Shown here one piece after another: positions 1 through 19,319 of a stretch of 64,000 nucleotides of DNA. Positions within the stretch are counted from its first letter, which is position 1. Each line of letters starts with the position of its first letter. Origin of the DNA: Setophaga petechia (Eukaryota > Chordata > Aves > Passeriformes > Parulidae); contig JANCRA010000001.1 in NCBI GenBank assembly GCA_024362935.1, positions 59,176,930-59,240,929 on the forward strand, in the 5' to 3' direction. The translations under genes and the position numbers were made by a program. Under the pieces are notes generated by a model. It made no database searches and was not told the DNA's origin. It saw only the letters and a list, made by a program, of their open reading frames with translations.

Positions 1-310
1 TGTTTCATTGGCCAGGACAGCCTGGTATTGGACTAACAGATGCAGGGATTGGCACTAAATTTTTTGTCACTAAAATTGTCACTAGATTTGCTGAAAAAAG
101 GGGTATTGACCTGTAGAAGGAGACTCAGCAAAACACACAGGAAGGAGAAGCTTTCAAGTTGTGCAGGAAGAAGCTTTCAAGAACTGCCTGGCGTTCTCAA
201 AGCACAACAAAGTGCTACTTCAGTGCCAGCTGTCAAGGCATCGGAGGTGTTCCCATCCCCTCTGGCGGAGCACTAAAAATACAAGCAGGTATCCTCTACA
301 TGCACTGCCC

Positions 311-392
311 TGGTTTTTCACCCCTGCCTCTGAGAAGCAGCTCGTCTTGAAGGTGAGACGAGCTGCTTCTCAGAGGCAGGGGTGAAAAACCA
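311..392. repeat. Perfect 37-bp inverted repeat (fold-back)
   Basis: Bases 311-347 are exactly complementary to 356-392 with no mismatch, leaving an 8-base loop at 348-355. Transcription from either strand would give a long hairpin. It has no obvious coding content and no flanking direct repeats that I can see. It could be a hairpin RNA precursor, a recent fold-back duplication, or an assembly artefact. Confidence 0.9.
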
Positions 393-779
393 CTGCAGAG
401 CTGGTGTGAAGCAAGAGGCCACGAGCTTGCATCATGTAAAATGCCCAGCATATCTGCTGAGAGCGATTTCTACCCTAACACATTGAAAATGAGTGATGTG
501 TAGGTATCCAGCGCCGGCCAGGATATGGGAAAAGCCCTGTTTGCACTGTGCTTTTCCGTGAACTGCTTGTGGCAGAATGAAACAGGTTGTCGCACGTTTC
601 CAAGAGATAAGGATTCCTCGGAACCATTCTGCAACAGACATGAGTTCATCCGAACCATTCTGCTCCTGATTTATCCCAGCAGCGGCTCAGCCTCTGACTC
701 ACGGCGAGGACGAGATCACATTGCAGAAAACCGGGTGTTTTTCCATCGCTCCCACCAGCACAGCCGCCTGCAAGGCTTT

Positions 780-1390
780 TGACAACTGACCTGAAAACCC
801 TCTCTGGGCACCTCCTGCCGGAAAAACACCGGGGCTCAGGAGCCGCTGACCCTGGAAGCGCATAAGCCCCGACCGCACAAAAACCGCACCGAGCCCGGCG
901 GGCTCCCGACGCCTCCATCCATCCCCCCGGCACGCCAAGGAGCCCAGACCCCGCATCCCTGCCCACCCCGCCACCCCCGGTGCCCCACGGGGAAGGCGGA
1001 GCCGGCGGGCCCGGCACCTCCCCGCCCCGGGGAGGGGAAAGGGGCAGCGGCGCTGATGCTGCTCACCCTCCGCCGCGCTGGATGCGGCCGGCATCCCTCC
1101 GCAGGAACAGCCCGCAGCACCACTGCGCCCAGCAGTTCCCCATGGCATCCTGCTGGCCGCAGCTCCCGCCGCCTCCCGGCGGCCGCGGACCCCCGGGAAC
1201 AAAGGGCCGGCACCGCCGCGTGGCTGCGCAGGGCCGGGCGGGGCTCGCCCCGAGCGCCGGCACCGCCCCCGGCTCCAGCATCATCGGTGACATCGGCCCG
1301 GCACCGGCCCTGCCCGCCACAATGATCCCGCCCCTAGAGCGGCTTCCCCCGTGGCACGGCCCCGTGGGGTCATCGCCCGTGTTCTGACAT
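780..1390. promoter_or_regulatory. CpG island with no assigned gene
   Basis: Dense G+C with many CpG dinucleotides, bounded by AT-rich DNA after 1390. It lies about 1.1 kb before the CDKL2 promoter and is separated from it by AT-rich sequence. Open frames in it look like ordinary GC-rich shadows. It may be a promoter of an unseen transcript. Confidence 0.55.
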
Positions 1391-1559
1391 GTGAAAAAAG
1401 CGTATTTTTTGTTTGACTTTTCGCAAATATTCAAATGAATATTATATGTGTTGTGTTAGAAAGTAATGCTGTATTAATTCTCTTAAGTATGGTAAATATA
1501 GGTTATAAAAAAAGTCAAAATAGAAACTATGCTATGTAGGATACTTTTTTTAAAGAAAG

Positions 1560-2090
1560 GACTCGCAGCGAGATAGCAGCCACAGGACACTAAATCGTTC
1601 AGAGAAAAAGAATTTATTGCCCTCTTATCAGAAGAAACGAACTTCTTCCCACCTCGAAGGCGCTGTTAGGATTCAGAGGAAGAAGTTGATGATGACCAGA
1701 CAGAATCCTGTATTTGAATGGAATTTATGCATCATGGAACACCTTTCTTTCCACAGTGCCCTTAGCTGTGACATAGAGGCCACCAAACTGAGGCGGGAAT
1801 CTTGGGAATACCCTCGTGGAATGCCTTTGTTTCTGCAGTTTGTTTCCAGAGCTGTTTTCCTGCACGTGTTCTGACGTGCCACTGCTGCCCAGAACATGAG
1901 AAGTCAGTGTTAGCAGAAGGCCAGACAGTGGGTTGCTACATCCGTCACAAGATGGAAGAAGGAACAAGGGGATGCTGGATTAAGAATGTGTTGGCTGAAA
2001 ATATGAGTAAAGCCACAGGGATGCTTCAGCTTTCCTTCCCCTCAAAGGGAGCAGGTTCATGCACGGTGTTACATTGCAAATAGCACGTGC
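1560..2090 (-). mobile_element. Possible old LTR remnant
   Basis: On the minus strand this unique-looking stretch ends in an AATAAA signal (1613-1618) followed by a short tail resembling an LTR R/U5 end. I found no clear TG/CA termini or target duplication, so the call is weak. It could be ordinary intergenic sequence. Confidence 0.25.
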
Positions 2091-2316
2091 AGACAAGTTT
2101 GTAAAATGAACTAAAACCAAATTATTCACCACTGATCTTTAGCAACATCCACAGCCTCCCATCTGCACATGGAGCCCTCATTGTATGGATTCAGGCTGGA
2201 TTTTTAACACTCAGTCCACTGCACAAGAGATGAGATTGCTTAGTACGCTTTTTAAAGCTCTAGCGGCTTTTAAAAAATCAACCTTCATAACATTTTACCC
2301 TTAAAACATTTTATGA

Positions 2317-9205
<6,889 letters not shown>

Positions 9206-10915
9206 GTCTTACACTGGGGGAGGATTTTTGAAGCCTGATTTGACCAAAGATCAGATTTATTTTGAATTAGGTGTTGGCATTGCATGTGTCTTTAGAAGGC
9301 TGTTTCTGATTATCTTCTCTATTGATGCTACACTTGGAAATTGATCCTGTTTCTTTCTTTCCCAATTTACAGTTGTCAGGGACCTTGATGCCTGATGCAT
9401 CAGAAGCCAACTTCCCCAGGGTCGAGCACTAGCCCTGGGGAGATGGTCACACCTGCCTGTAAAAGGTGGGCTTGCATTTCTGCTGTGTAGCCTGCTGGGG
9501 GCTTCCAAATGGATGGTTTCATGAACACTCACCTAGGGATGGGAAGTGCAATAGGAAAATTATTTTATACTTCACATTCTTGATCAGGACATGCAGCTGT
9601 GACAGACTTCTTACAGCTCACTGTGCACAGTAAATAACTTTCCTGAGCTGAGGTGCTGGGCATTGGGGCTGGAAAAGAAGCAGCTCACGGAACTGGGGGG
9701 TTGAGCAAGCTGGTAGAACAGCAAAAAAAGGGGAAGCTGGCTGCCTGCATGTGGGGAGGGGAAAAAACAACTCGAGTTTTCTGATCTGTGAAGCACAGAG
9801 GTTTAAGTGCATGGCTTCAGCAAGGTAAGGATGTGTAACAAAGCAAAATAAAGGAAGCCTTTCACCAGGGAGCACCTTTGTGTTTTGTTAGTCGGTCCAG
9901 AGTCATTCTCCTTTTCTCCTCTTGATGCAGGTGACTGAACAGTGGGAACAATCCATCTGAGTTTCCAGGTGTCGCAGGGGAGAGGAGGATCCCTTACTCC
10001 TGTTGGTGCGGCAGACTGCCACGGAAGTGGCTTGGGTCCAGGCCAAGGATGGAGCTTGTACTGCCTTTGCTGCTGGATTTCTTGCATGCAAACAGCCCCT
10101 GGAATGTTGACTTTCTGGCTTAGGGCCAGGTCTTGTCTGAGAAGAGTAGTGGTCATTGGTGTGTGACAAGGGCAGGAGCTGCTTTGGAGGACTCTGAAGG
10201 AAGCTGGGCTTTCTTTTGTCCAGCTGCTGCCCTCCTGAGGGGTTTGTTTTTCAGTGAATCCTGACAAAAGCAGCTGTCAAAATTCTCATATTTCAGTGGG
10301 CTGCCTGATCTGGATGAAAAAGCACCTTTGCCTTGACAGTGAAGAAAACATCTGTGCAAGAAATACAGTATCTAAATGTGCAAATCTGCAGCTGTATCTA
10401 TGAAACCCTCGCTAACGCACTTGTCACTTTGGTTTAGGTTCCTTTTCCCTTCACATTTTTGACCCCACATCTGGGCAGTTGTCTTTAGGGTGTTTGCCCC
10501 TGGGTATGTTGTCTGGCTGGTGTTGATGGTGAAGGAAGGAATATCCCTGTGGAATACTGAGCTGTGATGCAGGTGGCACGTGGAATGTCTCAGTAACTCA
10601 TTGTTCCTTTAGGTCCTCTAGGAGAATGGGACAGTAAAACTTGACTGTTTGGAAACAGCTTTTGCTTACTTGGCCTTAGTTTGTCTGTGGTCACTTTTGG
10701 GCTGTCCCTGTCTTGCTCAAAACTCTTTTCCATCAGCTCTCACAACGAACATGGTGTCATTAACTTTGGAACTTATTTTTCCACAAAATACAGCCTTTCC
10801 ATCCATGGATCATGAGAGAATATGGTCTGAGTTCATTGTATTTAGGGATTTGTCTCTATGCTGTCTCTTGACATGTACATTTCATTTGTAAATAAAAAGA
10901 TCTTCCAGTTCTGGG
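9206..10915 (+). other. CDKL2: CDKL2 3' untranslated region (inferred)
   Basis: No gene-like frame is present between the CDKL2 stop and the AATAAA at 10891. T-rich, moderately AT-rich sequence fits a long 3' UTR. Another AATAAA near 9846 could give a shorter form. Confidence 0.5.
10891..10896 (+). terminator. CDKL2: Poly(A) signal, probable CDKL2 3' end
   Basis: Canonical AATAAA followed by a change in base composition about 20 bases later. Confidence 0.55.
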
Positions 10916-11104
10916 CTTGACTGTCCCCATAGTGGATGCTCCACTTGGCCACAGCAGTCAGTCAGGTAGCCATGGGCAGATGCAGGGGGGAAAAGAAGAT
11001 CTGGGGAGGAAAGAGTGGAGGTTTTTGGGGGAAAGTTGGGTTTTTGGAGGAGGGAAAGGTTTAAGGGGAAGGTTTTGCATGGGGAAGAGTATGGCCAGCA
11101 GGTC

Positions 11105-11625
11105 CAGGGAGGTGATCCTCTGCTTGGCCCCAGTGAGGCCACATCTGGAGTGCTGTGTTCAGTGCTGGGCTCCACAGTCAAGAAGGACAAGGACAAAGAG
11201 CTACTGGAGAGGGTCCAGCAGAGACCAAAGATGATGGAGGAGTCCAGATCATCTCTCTCAGGAGGGGAGACTCTGGGAGCTAGGCCTGCTCAGTCCAGAG
11301 AAGAGAAGACAGCAGGAATCTCATCAATCCATCCAAGTTCAATCCATACAAGTATCTCCAAGATGGGTGTCAAGAGGATGGTGCCAGATTTCTGTTGTGC
11401 CCAGCAACAGGACAAGGAGCAGTGGCCAGAAACTGAAACACAAGGAGCTCCACCTCAACATGAAGAACTCACGGAATCTGCTCAGTTGGATGGGACCGGC
11501 AGGGATCACTGAGCTCAAGGAGTGTTCGGACAAAGCTCTCATACACTTGGGGGTGCAGGATCAGGATTTGGACTCGATGATCCTGACGGGTCCCTTCCTA
11601 GTTGAAATATTCTATCATTCTGTGA
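11105..11625 (+). mobile_element. CR1 retroposon, 3' portion
   Basis: Shows typical avian CR1 text: a segment on effects in 'conference to a larger group' style ORF2 remains (gaggccacatctggagtgctgtg, then ctggagagggtccagcagag), and a tail ending in cattctgtgatt. It is degraded and not coding. It ends about 270 bp before the RCHY1 start codon. Confidence 0.8.
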
Positions 11626-11639
11626 TTGGTCGTGGAGTT

Positions 11640-12060
11640 CTCTCTGGAGACATTCCCAACTCGCCTGGATGCGGTCCTGTATCACCTGCTCTGGGTGACC
11701 CCGCCTCGGCAGGGAGCTCGGACCGGGACATCTCCAGAGCTCTCCTCCCACTCGAACCAGGCTTCAGCGAGAAGGGGAATACGAGGCCTCCACCCGGGGA
11801 GCGGGGCAAGCCATTCAGAAACCTCCGAATCCTCCGGAACCGGCTGTGAGGAAGCGGAAGGGGTGGAGCGGGAGCGGGACAGCGGCGGCGGCCATGGCCA
11901 CGGCGCGGGGGTCGGAGGCGCCCGAGCCGGGTGGCGAGCCGGGTTGCGAACCGGGATGCGAGCAGGGATGCGAGCACTACCGGCGGGGCTGCCGGCTGCG
12001 GGTGAGTGAGCGGGGGCTGTGCCGTGCCGTGCCAGAGGTGGTGGCCTCTCCATGCCGTGT
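11640..12060 (+). promoter_or_regulatory. RCHY1: RCHY1 CpG-rich promoter and 5' UTR
   Basis: CpG-rich block immediately after the CR1 tail, running into coding exon 1. No TATA-like element is obvious. Confidence 0.5.
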
Positions 12061-14678
12061 CCTTCCGTTCGCAGGCCCCGTGCTGCGGGAAGCTGTACCC
12101 GTGCCGGCTGTGCCACGACGGAGCCGAGGAGCACCAGCTGGATCGGTTCCGGGTGTCCGAGGTGCAGTGCAGCCGCTGCCGACTCCTGCAGAAGGTGCGT
12201 CCGGGAGGTTATGGCCTGGTGTTGTGTCAGGGGAGGTTTAGGATGGATGATAGGGAAAGATCTTGATCCAGAGGCACTGGAACAGGCTCCCGGGGGAAGG
12301 GGTCACGGCCCCAGTCCTGGCACAGCGCAGGAGGCATGTGGGCATTGCTGTCGGACGCCTGGTGGGATGCTCGGACCAATCCTGTGCGGGGCTGAGTGTT
12401 GGACATTGTGAACCTTGTGAGTCCCTTTCCAGCTCAGGATGTCCTGTGATTACAGAGCATATGGCACAGGACTGTGTCCAGGCAGTTCTGGAATATCTCC
12501 AGTGAGGGAGATTCCACAGTCTGTGTGTTCCAGGCCACAGGAAGGAAGCTCTTCCTCCTGTTCAGGTGGAGCTGCCTGTGCATCAGTTTCTGCCCATTGC
12601 CTCTCACCCTGTTTCTGGGCAGCACAGAACAGAGGCTGATTACATTCTCTTGGCACCTTCCACATCCCTGCAGACATGGGTTAGATCTTCTCAGCCATCC
12701 CTTATCAGGGCCCAGCTCCCTCAGCCTGTCCTCTCCACTCTGTTGATCGCTTCTTAGCTCCCAGCCTTGCTCCAGGAGCTCCACACCCCTTTGGAGCCTG
12801 GAAGCAAGCACAGGACTCAGGACATTCATGTCCCCTCAGGCCCAGCAGCGCTGTGAGGGCTGTGGCAGCCTCTTTGGGGAGTACTATTGTGACATCTGCC
12901 ACCTGTTTGACCGTGACAAGAAGCAGTACCACTGCCAGGAGTGCGGCATCTGCAGGTGCGTGCGGGCAGCGGGCCCGGCTCCACGGGCACCGGCCCTGCC
13001 CTGACTCCTCTCTCCACAGGATTGGCCCCAAGGAGGATTTCTTCCACTGCTCCAAGTGTAATTTGTGCCTGAGCCTGAATCTCCAAGGAAAGCACAAGGT
13101 GAGGATGCACCACTTACCTCCATATCTTAAAAAGGAATGCCTTGAACATGAAGCTGGATGTGCCTCAGCCCCATCTGAGGCCACAGGAACAGGGAGAGCA
13201 GTGGGTTCTCCTTGAAATTCACCTAACAGCAGCACAGGTGCCACTAATTGAAGACATAAGAAATTTTACCTATTGGAGTTTTACAATGTAGAAAAACACA
13301 GAAAAATACACAGCAGAATAATGTTTTCTTCTCTTTTTCCATTTGCAAAGTGTATTGAAAATGTCTCCAGGCAGGACTGTCCAATATGTTTGGAGGTGAG
13401 CAGCTTCTTTTCATCTCCTGGATAACTGTGTGTGGCCCCTATTTTTGACTATGTGTGAATTGATTTTCTTCTCTTTTGTCTTATATTTGCCTCCAAACAG
13501 GATATTCACACATCTCGTGTTGGAGCCCATGTTCTGCCGTGTGGTCACCTTCTTCACAGGTAAAGCAGACACCTGAGCAAGGGAAACACCTTCAGCATTG
13601 TGTTGGGTGTTTATTCAGCAGCGTTCAGTCTGTACCAGCTGCTTACAGCTGCTTTCTGAGGCACCTGCATTGTGGGGACAGTCTGTTTCTCCAGGAAGTA
13701 TTTTCTTTAGGGGGGTTGTCTTCCTTCTCAGTCAGGTTTGATAGTGTGAAGCTCTCCTGTTACTTGTCCTAGGGATCTTTTTGATTTCTGCCATGGGCAT
13801 ACCTGTGTGGTTTATTCCCTTTGTGCAGTGCAGGTGTGTTCCCTGTCAGTAACTCCATTTTTCTGACTGACCTGTGTTTCATTTTCAGAACATGTTATGA
13901 CGAAATGCTGAAGGAGTAAGTATTTCCAAACATCTTTCCTCTCAATATTACCCCAGTCCAAACATATTGCTTCAAGAGGTAAAAATCATGAGTTGGTGCC
14001 AATTCTGCACCAACTGACTTATAGACAGCTCCTGAAGGGATAAAGGGCTAACTTAAAGGGATAAAGTGCATTTAATTTCCGATTCTGTTTGCCAGAACTT
14101 GCTGCTTCATGCTGTTTGTTTGCATGGTACAATGTGAAACGTGTCCCTACCAATGGCCTTGTTTCGTGGCCTCATTTCACCTTCTGATTGAGACATGGCC
14201 CCCTCTTTCTGCCAGAGGCTACAGGTGTCCCTTGTGCATGCACTCGGCCTTGGACATGACGAGGTACTGGCGCCAGCTGGACAACGAGGTGGCGCAGACT
14301 CCCATGCCCACCGAGTACCAGAACATGATGGTGGAGGTAAGAGGGCACCCTTGCCTGGCTTCCCTAGAGCTGTGCCTCGGAGTTCTGGCAGCAGAGGGCA
14401 CTAGGGACGAGTGCTGGATCAGGAGTCAGACCAAGGGGTGGGGAATGCTGAGGAGCAGTCACGTGTAGGCGTAGGATGTTGTCATTGCTGTTTATATACA
14501 CCCGCCGCTGGTGCTGCAGCCTCTCCCTCCCTCCCCTGTGTGCCTGCAGATCCTTTGCAACGACTGCAACGCCCGCTCCACGGTGCAGTTCCACCTGCTG
14601 GGCATGAAGTGCCAGAGCTGTGAGTCTTACAACACGGCCCAGGACGGGCGGTGCCGGCTGCCCTTGGAGGAGCAGTGA
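11894..14678 (+). CDS. RCHY1: RING finger and CHY zinc finger protein 1 (Pirh2 E3 ubiquitin ligase)
   Basis: Coding exons: 11894-12001, 12075-12194, 12840-12955, 13020-13098, 13351-13395, 13501-13559, 13889-13915, 14216-14336, 14550-14678. All phases agree and give about 267 residues, close to the human 261. The N-terminal CHY zinc-binding region (about 27-95) and the following cysteine/histidine clusters (to about 140) are full of CxxC pairs. A RING finger follows with CPIC (151-154), CGH (170-172), H175, C178 and CPLC (189-192). A C-terminal zinc ribbon has CNDC and CQSC pairs. The family is known to ubiquitinate p53 and other targets. Exon 1 encodes a short glycine/cysteine repeat (three PGCE/QGCE units) next to the first zinc ligands, which seems longer than in mammals. 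The neighbouring order CDKL2-RCHY1-PARM1 is as in human, minus THAP6 and ODAPH, which I do not see. Confidence 0.95.
12225..12455 (+). mobile_element. CR1 tail in RCHY1 intron 2
   Basis: Contains CR1 3'-end phrases (ggcactggaacaggctccc; tttccagctcaggatgtcctgtgatt). It is short and truncated at its 5' side. Confidence 0.65.
12456..12838 (-). mobile_element. CR1 fragment in RCHY1 intron 2, opposite orientation
   Basis: On the minus strand it matches the same CR1 segment as the copy at 11105-11625 (for example, the part reading gcagctccacctgaacaggag). It abuts the previous fragment tail to tail and runs nearly to exon 3. Confidence 0.7.
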
Positions 14679-15371
14679 CTGGGGTGCGCTCGGCCAGGCC
14701 CCAGCAGAGGGGAACAAAGCAACTCTTGTGTCAGTAAAAATTCCAGTTTTCCCAGTTCAAGGAGTCCTGTGCTGTGTCAGAGAGGAGGCAGGTGAGAGGA
14801 GCAGCACGAGGAGATGTGGCAAGCGGCCGGCGCAGTGGCAGGAGGAGTTTGGGGGCAGCTGAAGGGGAAGGGAGGTGGAGATGCAGCTCTGGGGGAAAAT
14901 GGGTCACTTTGAGAGGCCTTTGGGGCTAGTGCCAGCATCCACAGGGCAGTGTGTGGGGATATGGTGTTCCCTGGGAATGATGTGTGTGCCTCCTGGCAAT
15001 GATGGGTGTCCACATGGACAGCGGGCAGGGGTGACATCCTCAGCTCCCTTCGTGCACTGTCACCTGTGTGTACAGAATTCCCTTGAAACAAGGGAATTGC
15101 CCTGCCTGCTGGGATGAGCAGCTGGAAGATCCAGGTGCAAAGCCCCCCTTTTCCCCCTGGACACCCATCCTGACTCGCTGCTGTCCCTCTGCTCAGATTC
15201 CTTTGCCAGCTGCAGTCACTTTTTCCCTGTTTCTTCCTCTTTTTGCTCTGTTCACTGGCAAAGGCTGAGGTGGTGTGGGATTTGAGACTCGTACATAGCT
15301 GGATTTTTCTGGTTAGGTACCTAAAGTGAAGCACATCCTCCACATCAGGCTGAGCCTGGGATTTTCACTGA

Positions 15372-15377
15372 AATAAA
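15372..15377 (+). terminator. RCHY1: Poly(A) signal, probable RCHY1 3' end
   Basis: AATAAA about 700 bp after the stop. Further AATAAA motifs at about 15465 and 15772-15805 could serve longer forms. Confidence 0.5.
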
Positions 15378-15809
15378 GCAGTCCAGGGTCCAGTTTTCTG
15401 TGGTTTTTTTGGTGTTTGTTCATGGTAGAACTTCACTGGGGGGAGAACCGCTGCCTTTTGAAAGAAATAAAAACCCCAACTCCACCCTCTTTCATGTAAC
15501 ATCCTGCGTGAGGTGTTTTGCAGTCTTAAATATTGCAGGAAGTCCTCTTTGAATTTCACATGCAGATACTTTACAGTAATAAGATGTAAAAAAGGGTTGG
15601 TTCCTCTTCAGGTTATAACTACTCATTTTTAACTTGCTCTGTTGTAAAATGAGCTTTTCTTAATCCAGCAGTGCCCCTTTTCTGTAGGGAATATTGAGGA
15701 TTTGGATGGTAGCTATTGTAGCTTGCCTAGACTGGGGTATCTTTTTCTGGAGCACTTTTCTCACTGCTATAAATAAATGTAAAAAAGGTCTCTATTAAAA
15801 TAAACAAAC

Positions 15810-18800
15810 TACACTGAGCGTGATGTGCTCTTCTTTCACACACGTACTCCCTGGAAATTCCTAGCTGAGTTTAAACCATGATTCAGTGCTGGAAAATGGT
15901 TGGATGTGGGGAGGTGTGAGGCCCGAGCCACTGTCAGGAAAATCAGTGCTTTATTTTTTACAAGCTCCTGTGTTTTCATATTTTTGTTCTGTGGTACAAG
16001 CAAGACTCCCTGCTGCTTTGGCACCTGGTGACTCCACCTCCTTCCCTGTATGGAGGCCTGTACCCAGGTAAGCCCAGAAGTGCCAGTGGGGCTCCCACCA
16101 GCCTGCAGGAGTTGTTATCCCAGAAAACTCTGGCCATGTAGCCTTGGAATTTGTGGCTAATGGTAGAACCATGCTGGTCGAGTCCACAACCAAACAGGTT
16201 TGCTGTTAAATGGGAAGCTAATTTTATTCTAGTCATTAGTTGGAAATAATCTTGTTTGGGTTCCAACCACAAGAGGAGGCTGAAAGAAAATGCTAAGTTG
16301 AGCTGAGCTTTGGTGTTGGGAAGGAAAATTATTCATGGTACGGGATCCAGGTGATTTTGACCTTTTGTTCCCCTGTTTTTGGTGTTTGCCTCTGGAAAAA
16401 GCACAAGGGAATGGGAATGGTGAGGGAATGCTGAACCACTGTTTGGTCTGTTTATCTTGGCACTGAGCCCTTAACTCCCTTTGCCAGGGAATAAATGGCA
16501 GGGGAGGAAAAGGAATGGAATTTTCAGGGGATAAAGGGCAATGGAGGGGGGATAGAGACAGGCAAGGAGCTGATTTATGGGATGGGAGGTGCTGTAGGGA
16601 GCTTTGCTGCCCTCTCCATGGAAGTGCAGCTGATGGGAGCGGGAAGGATGCTGGGATCAGGGCACTGGGATGATCCAGAGATGGAAGCAGCTGCTCAAGC
16701 TCCGTCACTCCCTGGCACCCAGAATCCTGCCCAGCTCACCCCTCCAGGCCAGAATCAGGAGCAGAAGGGATTATTGCTGCTTTGTGGGAAAAAAGTGGAG
16801 TTCCAGCAGGCTGAGGAGGCGCACACAAGGTCACAGAACTATTAATAAAGGCAGGGCCTGCCGAGCTCTGCGGAACATGGAGAGGCAGCAAATGGAACAG
16901 TGCAGGGCTGAGGGGCTCAGCTGATTGGGGTCCCCAGTTTTGGGCTGGTTTGGTGCCTCTGGTGTGGTTTTGGCTTGCTCCAGTAGTGTTATTTGGGATG
17001 GAAGTGGGGGTGTTCTGTGTTAAACCTCTCTTCAGCCACCCCCTCCTGGGGCAGTGTCGCCCCTGCCTGGCTGTACGGAATCCATCTCTCTTTAAATTTC
17101 CAGCTGGAAGTGAGGGAGAGGCTCCTCATGCTGTGCTGTTTATACCTCAGAGGGGCAGCATCTGTCTCTGCAGGGCTCAGCCCAGGGGTGTGCTGGGACC
17201 TTCATGCTGGAAATGGGGCAGTTTCCTTGGATTTTTTCCTTCGTGGTCCTGGCTGGAGTTGGCTTCTGACACCTGCAACAAGGAGCTACTCGCTCTGGTA
17301 ACTCAGGCTTGGAAAGGTGGCCGATGCATGGGAATATTCACCAAACAAGAGCATCATTAGGGAGACCAGAAGCTCCCAGCCAGCAAGGGCAGGGTGGGAG
17401 AGCCAGGGCAGGCTCAGGGGATGGGATGTTCCACACCACAGAGCTATGCCAGCTATTTCTCTTTCTGTATAAATAAAATAGCTCTGAAATGAAATGGAGC
17501 CAAAGGGGGGGCGGGGGGGAGGGAGGGAAGCGAGGGAGATGGGAGGAGATGGAATTGAGCCAGGCTTGTGGGAGCCTTTGGGAAAAATGGGAATTGGCTG
17601 GTTTTGCAAATGAAACAAGTTGGTAGCAGGGTTAACCCTATTGGTTTTTAAAAGGGAAGGAAAAGGGCCTTTTTTAGGGCATGTCCTGGTTGCTTTTCCC
17701 CATTTTCTCCTGCTATACTGGTGCGGGATAGAAACCCCTCAATAAGCCAGAGGGTCTGAGGTGGGAATTTGAGAGGGGTGTTTGAAGGCATTGCCTGGAA
17801 CACAGGCATCCTCCCTCTGAGGGCATTACCCCCCAGAATAAAGTGCTTTTTACTTGTCAAACGCATCTGTTATTCCCTAGGCTGCCCTGTGCCTTGGCTC
17901 GTGCTGGCAAACAGTCCTGCAGATGGAAACACATGGTCCATGTCCACATCATCCATGTCACTGGGGATGGTGTCTGGTCCCAGACAGGTGAGGAATCTGT
18001 TTTCACCCTGGGATATCCCCAAAAATAAGTACAGCTTCTTCCTCACATTGTAGGGTAAGAGAGAGTAGTTCATTTTGAGGATCCAGGCACAGGGTTGAGG
18101 AGGAAAGCTGACACCCTATTTCTGTCCTCCTTTATGAAAAAGGAATTTATTCCCTTGGAGTTATATACTTTTAATTGAAGGGGATGGCTTTTCTTCTCCC
18201 TTTATTCCCTCAGTTTGGCAGCAGCAGCACAATGCCCAGTTTATTTCCAGAGAAGAGTGGTGGTTTTTTAACTCAGTTTGTGGTTTTTCTTAGCCAAGGT
18301 AGACTAATTTGCTGCTTCTTGGGTGCCAAAAAGACGAAAAAGAATTTTACTCATCCTAAGTATGTTCAGGGCCTGTGCTTCCCTGTGTATGCCCCCAGCC
18401 CCAACAGTTTTCCAGGCTGGCTGTGGCTGAGAGGTGCAACAACCAGTCATGGTTTATTTTATTGTTTTCGTCAAGGTCTGAGGGCTTTGCTTTCCACTGC
18501 CAGGGAATTTAGCCAGAGGGAGAAGCTGCTGAGCATCCACTTCCCAAACCAGCTCTGCCATCAGCCACCCCCAGCCTTCCCATACTAAAAGCTGAACACA
18601 AGTTGGGGATGAAAAGAACACTCCGCTGTATTTTAGCAGCCAAGTTTTTTTGAGGAATGGAAACAAAGCTGTGGAGTGAGCAGCCACGTGTGTGAAATGG
18701 ATGGTCAGTGCATCTTCTTGTGGGCTCCTGGGCTGCTTTTGGGACCAAATCCCCACAATTAAATGGAAAAATTTAAATTAGGAACTTGTGCATGGAAGCA

Positions 18801-19155
18801 CCTGCAGGAAAAGAAAGGGAGCAGTGACTGAGCAGCCCCATAGCTGTTCATGGTTCCTGGGGAGACAAGGCAAAGGATTTCGTAGCAGGGCAACACAGGG
18901 AAGTGATTCTAGGGAAAGGGACATGTGAAAGCACAGGAGACCCTGGCACACTGCTGGCTCCGGCTCAGCAGCCCCCCACTCCCCCCCAAATCACAGAGCA
19001 GCAGCATTTCAAAGGATGCCACAGCACTGGCTGAACCTCCATTCACTCCCTTGACCTCCCCAGCCCTTCCCCCTGGGTAATTTGGCTTCCCTTGTCTCCA
19101 ACAAATGGCTGGCCTGCCCCAGGACCTGTTTCCTGCTCAAAGGCCAAAATTGAGG
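15810..19155. other. Intergenic region, no gene seen
   Basis: Lies between the convergent ends of RCHY1 and PARM1. Open frames are short and not gene-like. It may include distal PARM1 3' UTR, since a further minus-strand AATAAA lies near 18144. Confidence 0.5.
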
Positions 19156-19161
19156 TTTATT
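19156..19161 (-). terminator. PARM1: Poly(A) signal for PARM1
   Basis: TTTATT on the plus strand is AATAAA on the coding strand, about 160 bp after the PARM1 stop codon. Confidence 0.55.
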
Positions 19162-19319
19162 GTCAGCACTGCCCTCCAGTTCCTGCCATCCAGCAGCCCC
19201 GTGGTGATCCTGCCTGAGGCAGGGGCTCCGTGCCCAGCATCTCCTCGACAGCGGATGCTCTGCTGCAGAAGCGCTTACTTATAAATTAAGGGTTTTTGGG
19301 GTTTTTGGCTTCATCCCTG

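Noticed and set aside
14700..19150. THAP6 or ODAPH next to RCHY1
   Set aside because: No THAP zinc-finger signature or other similarity was visible between RCHY1 and its neighbours.
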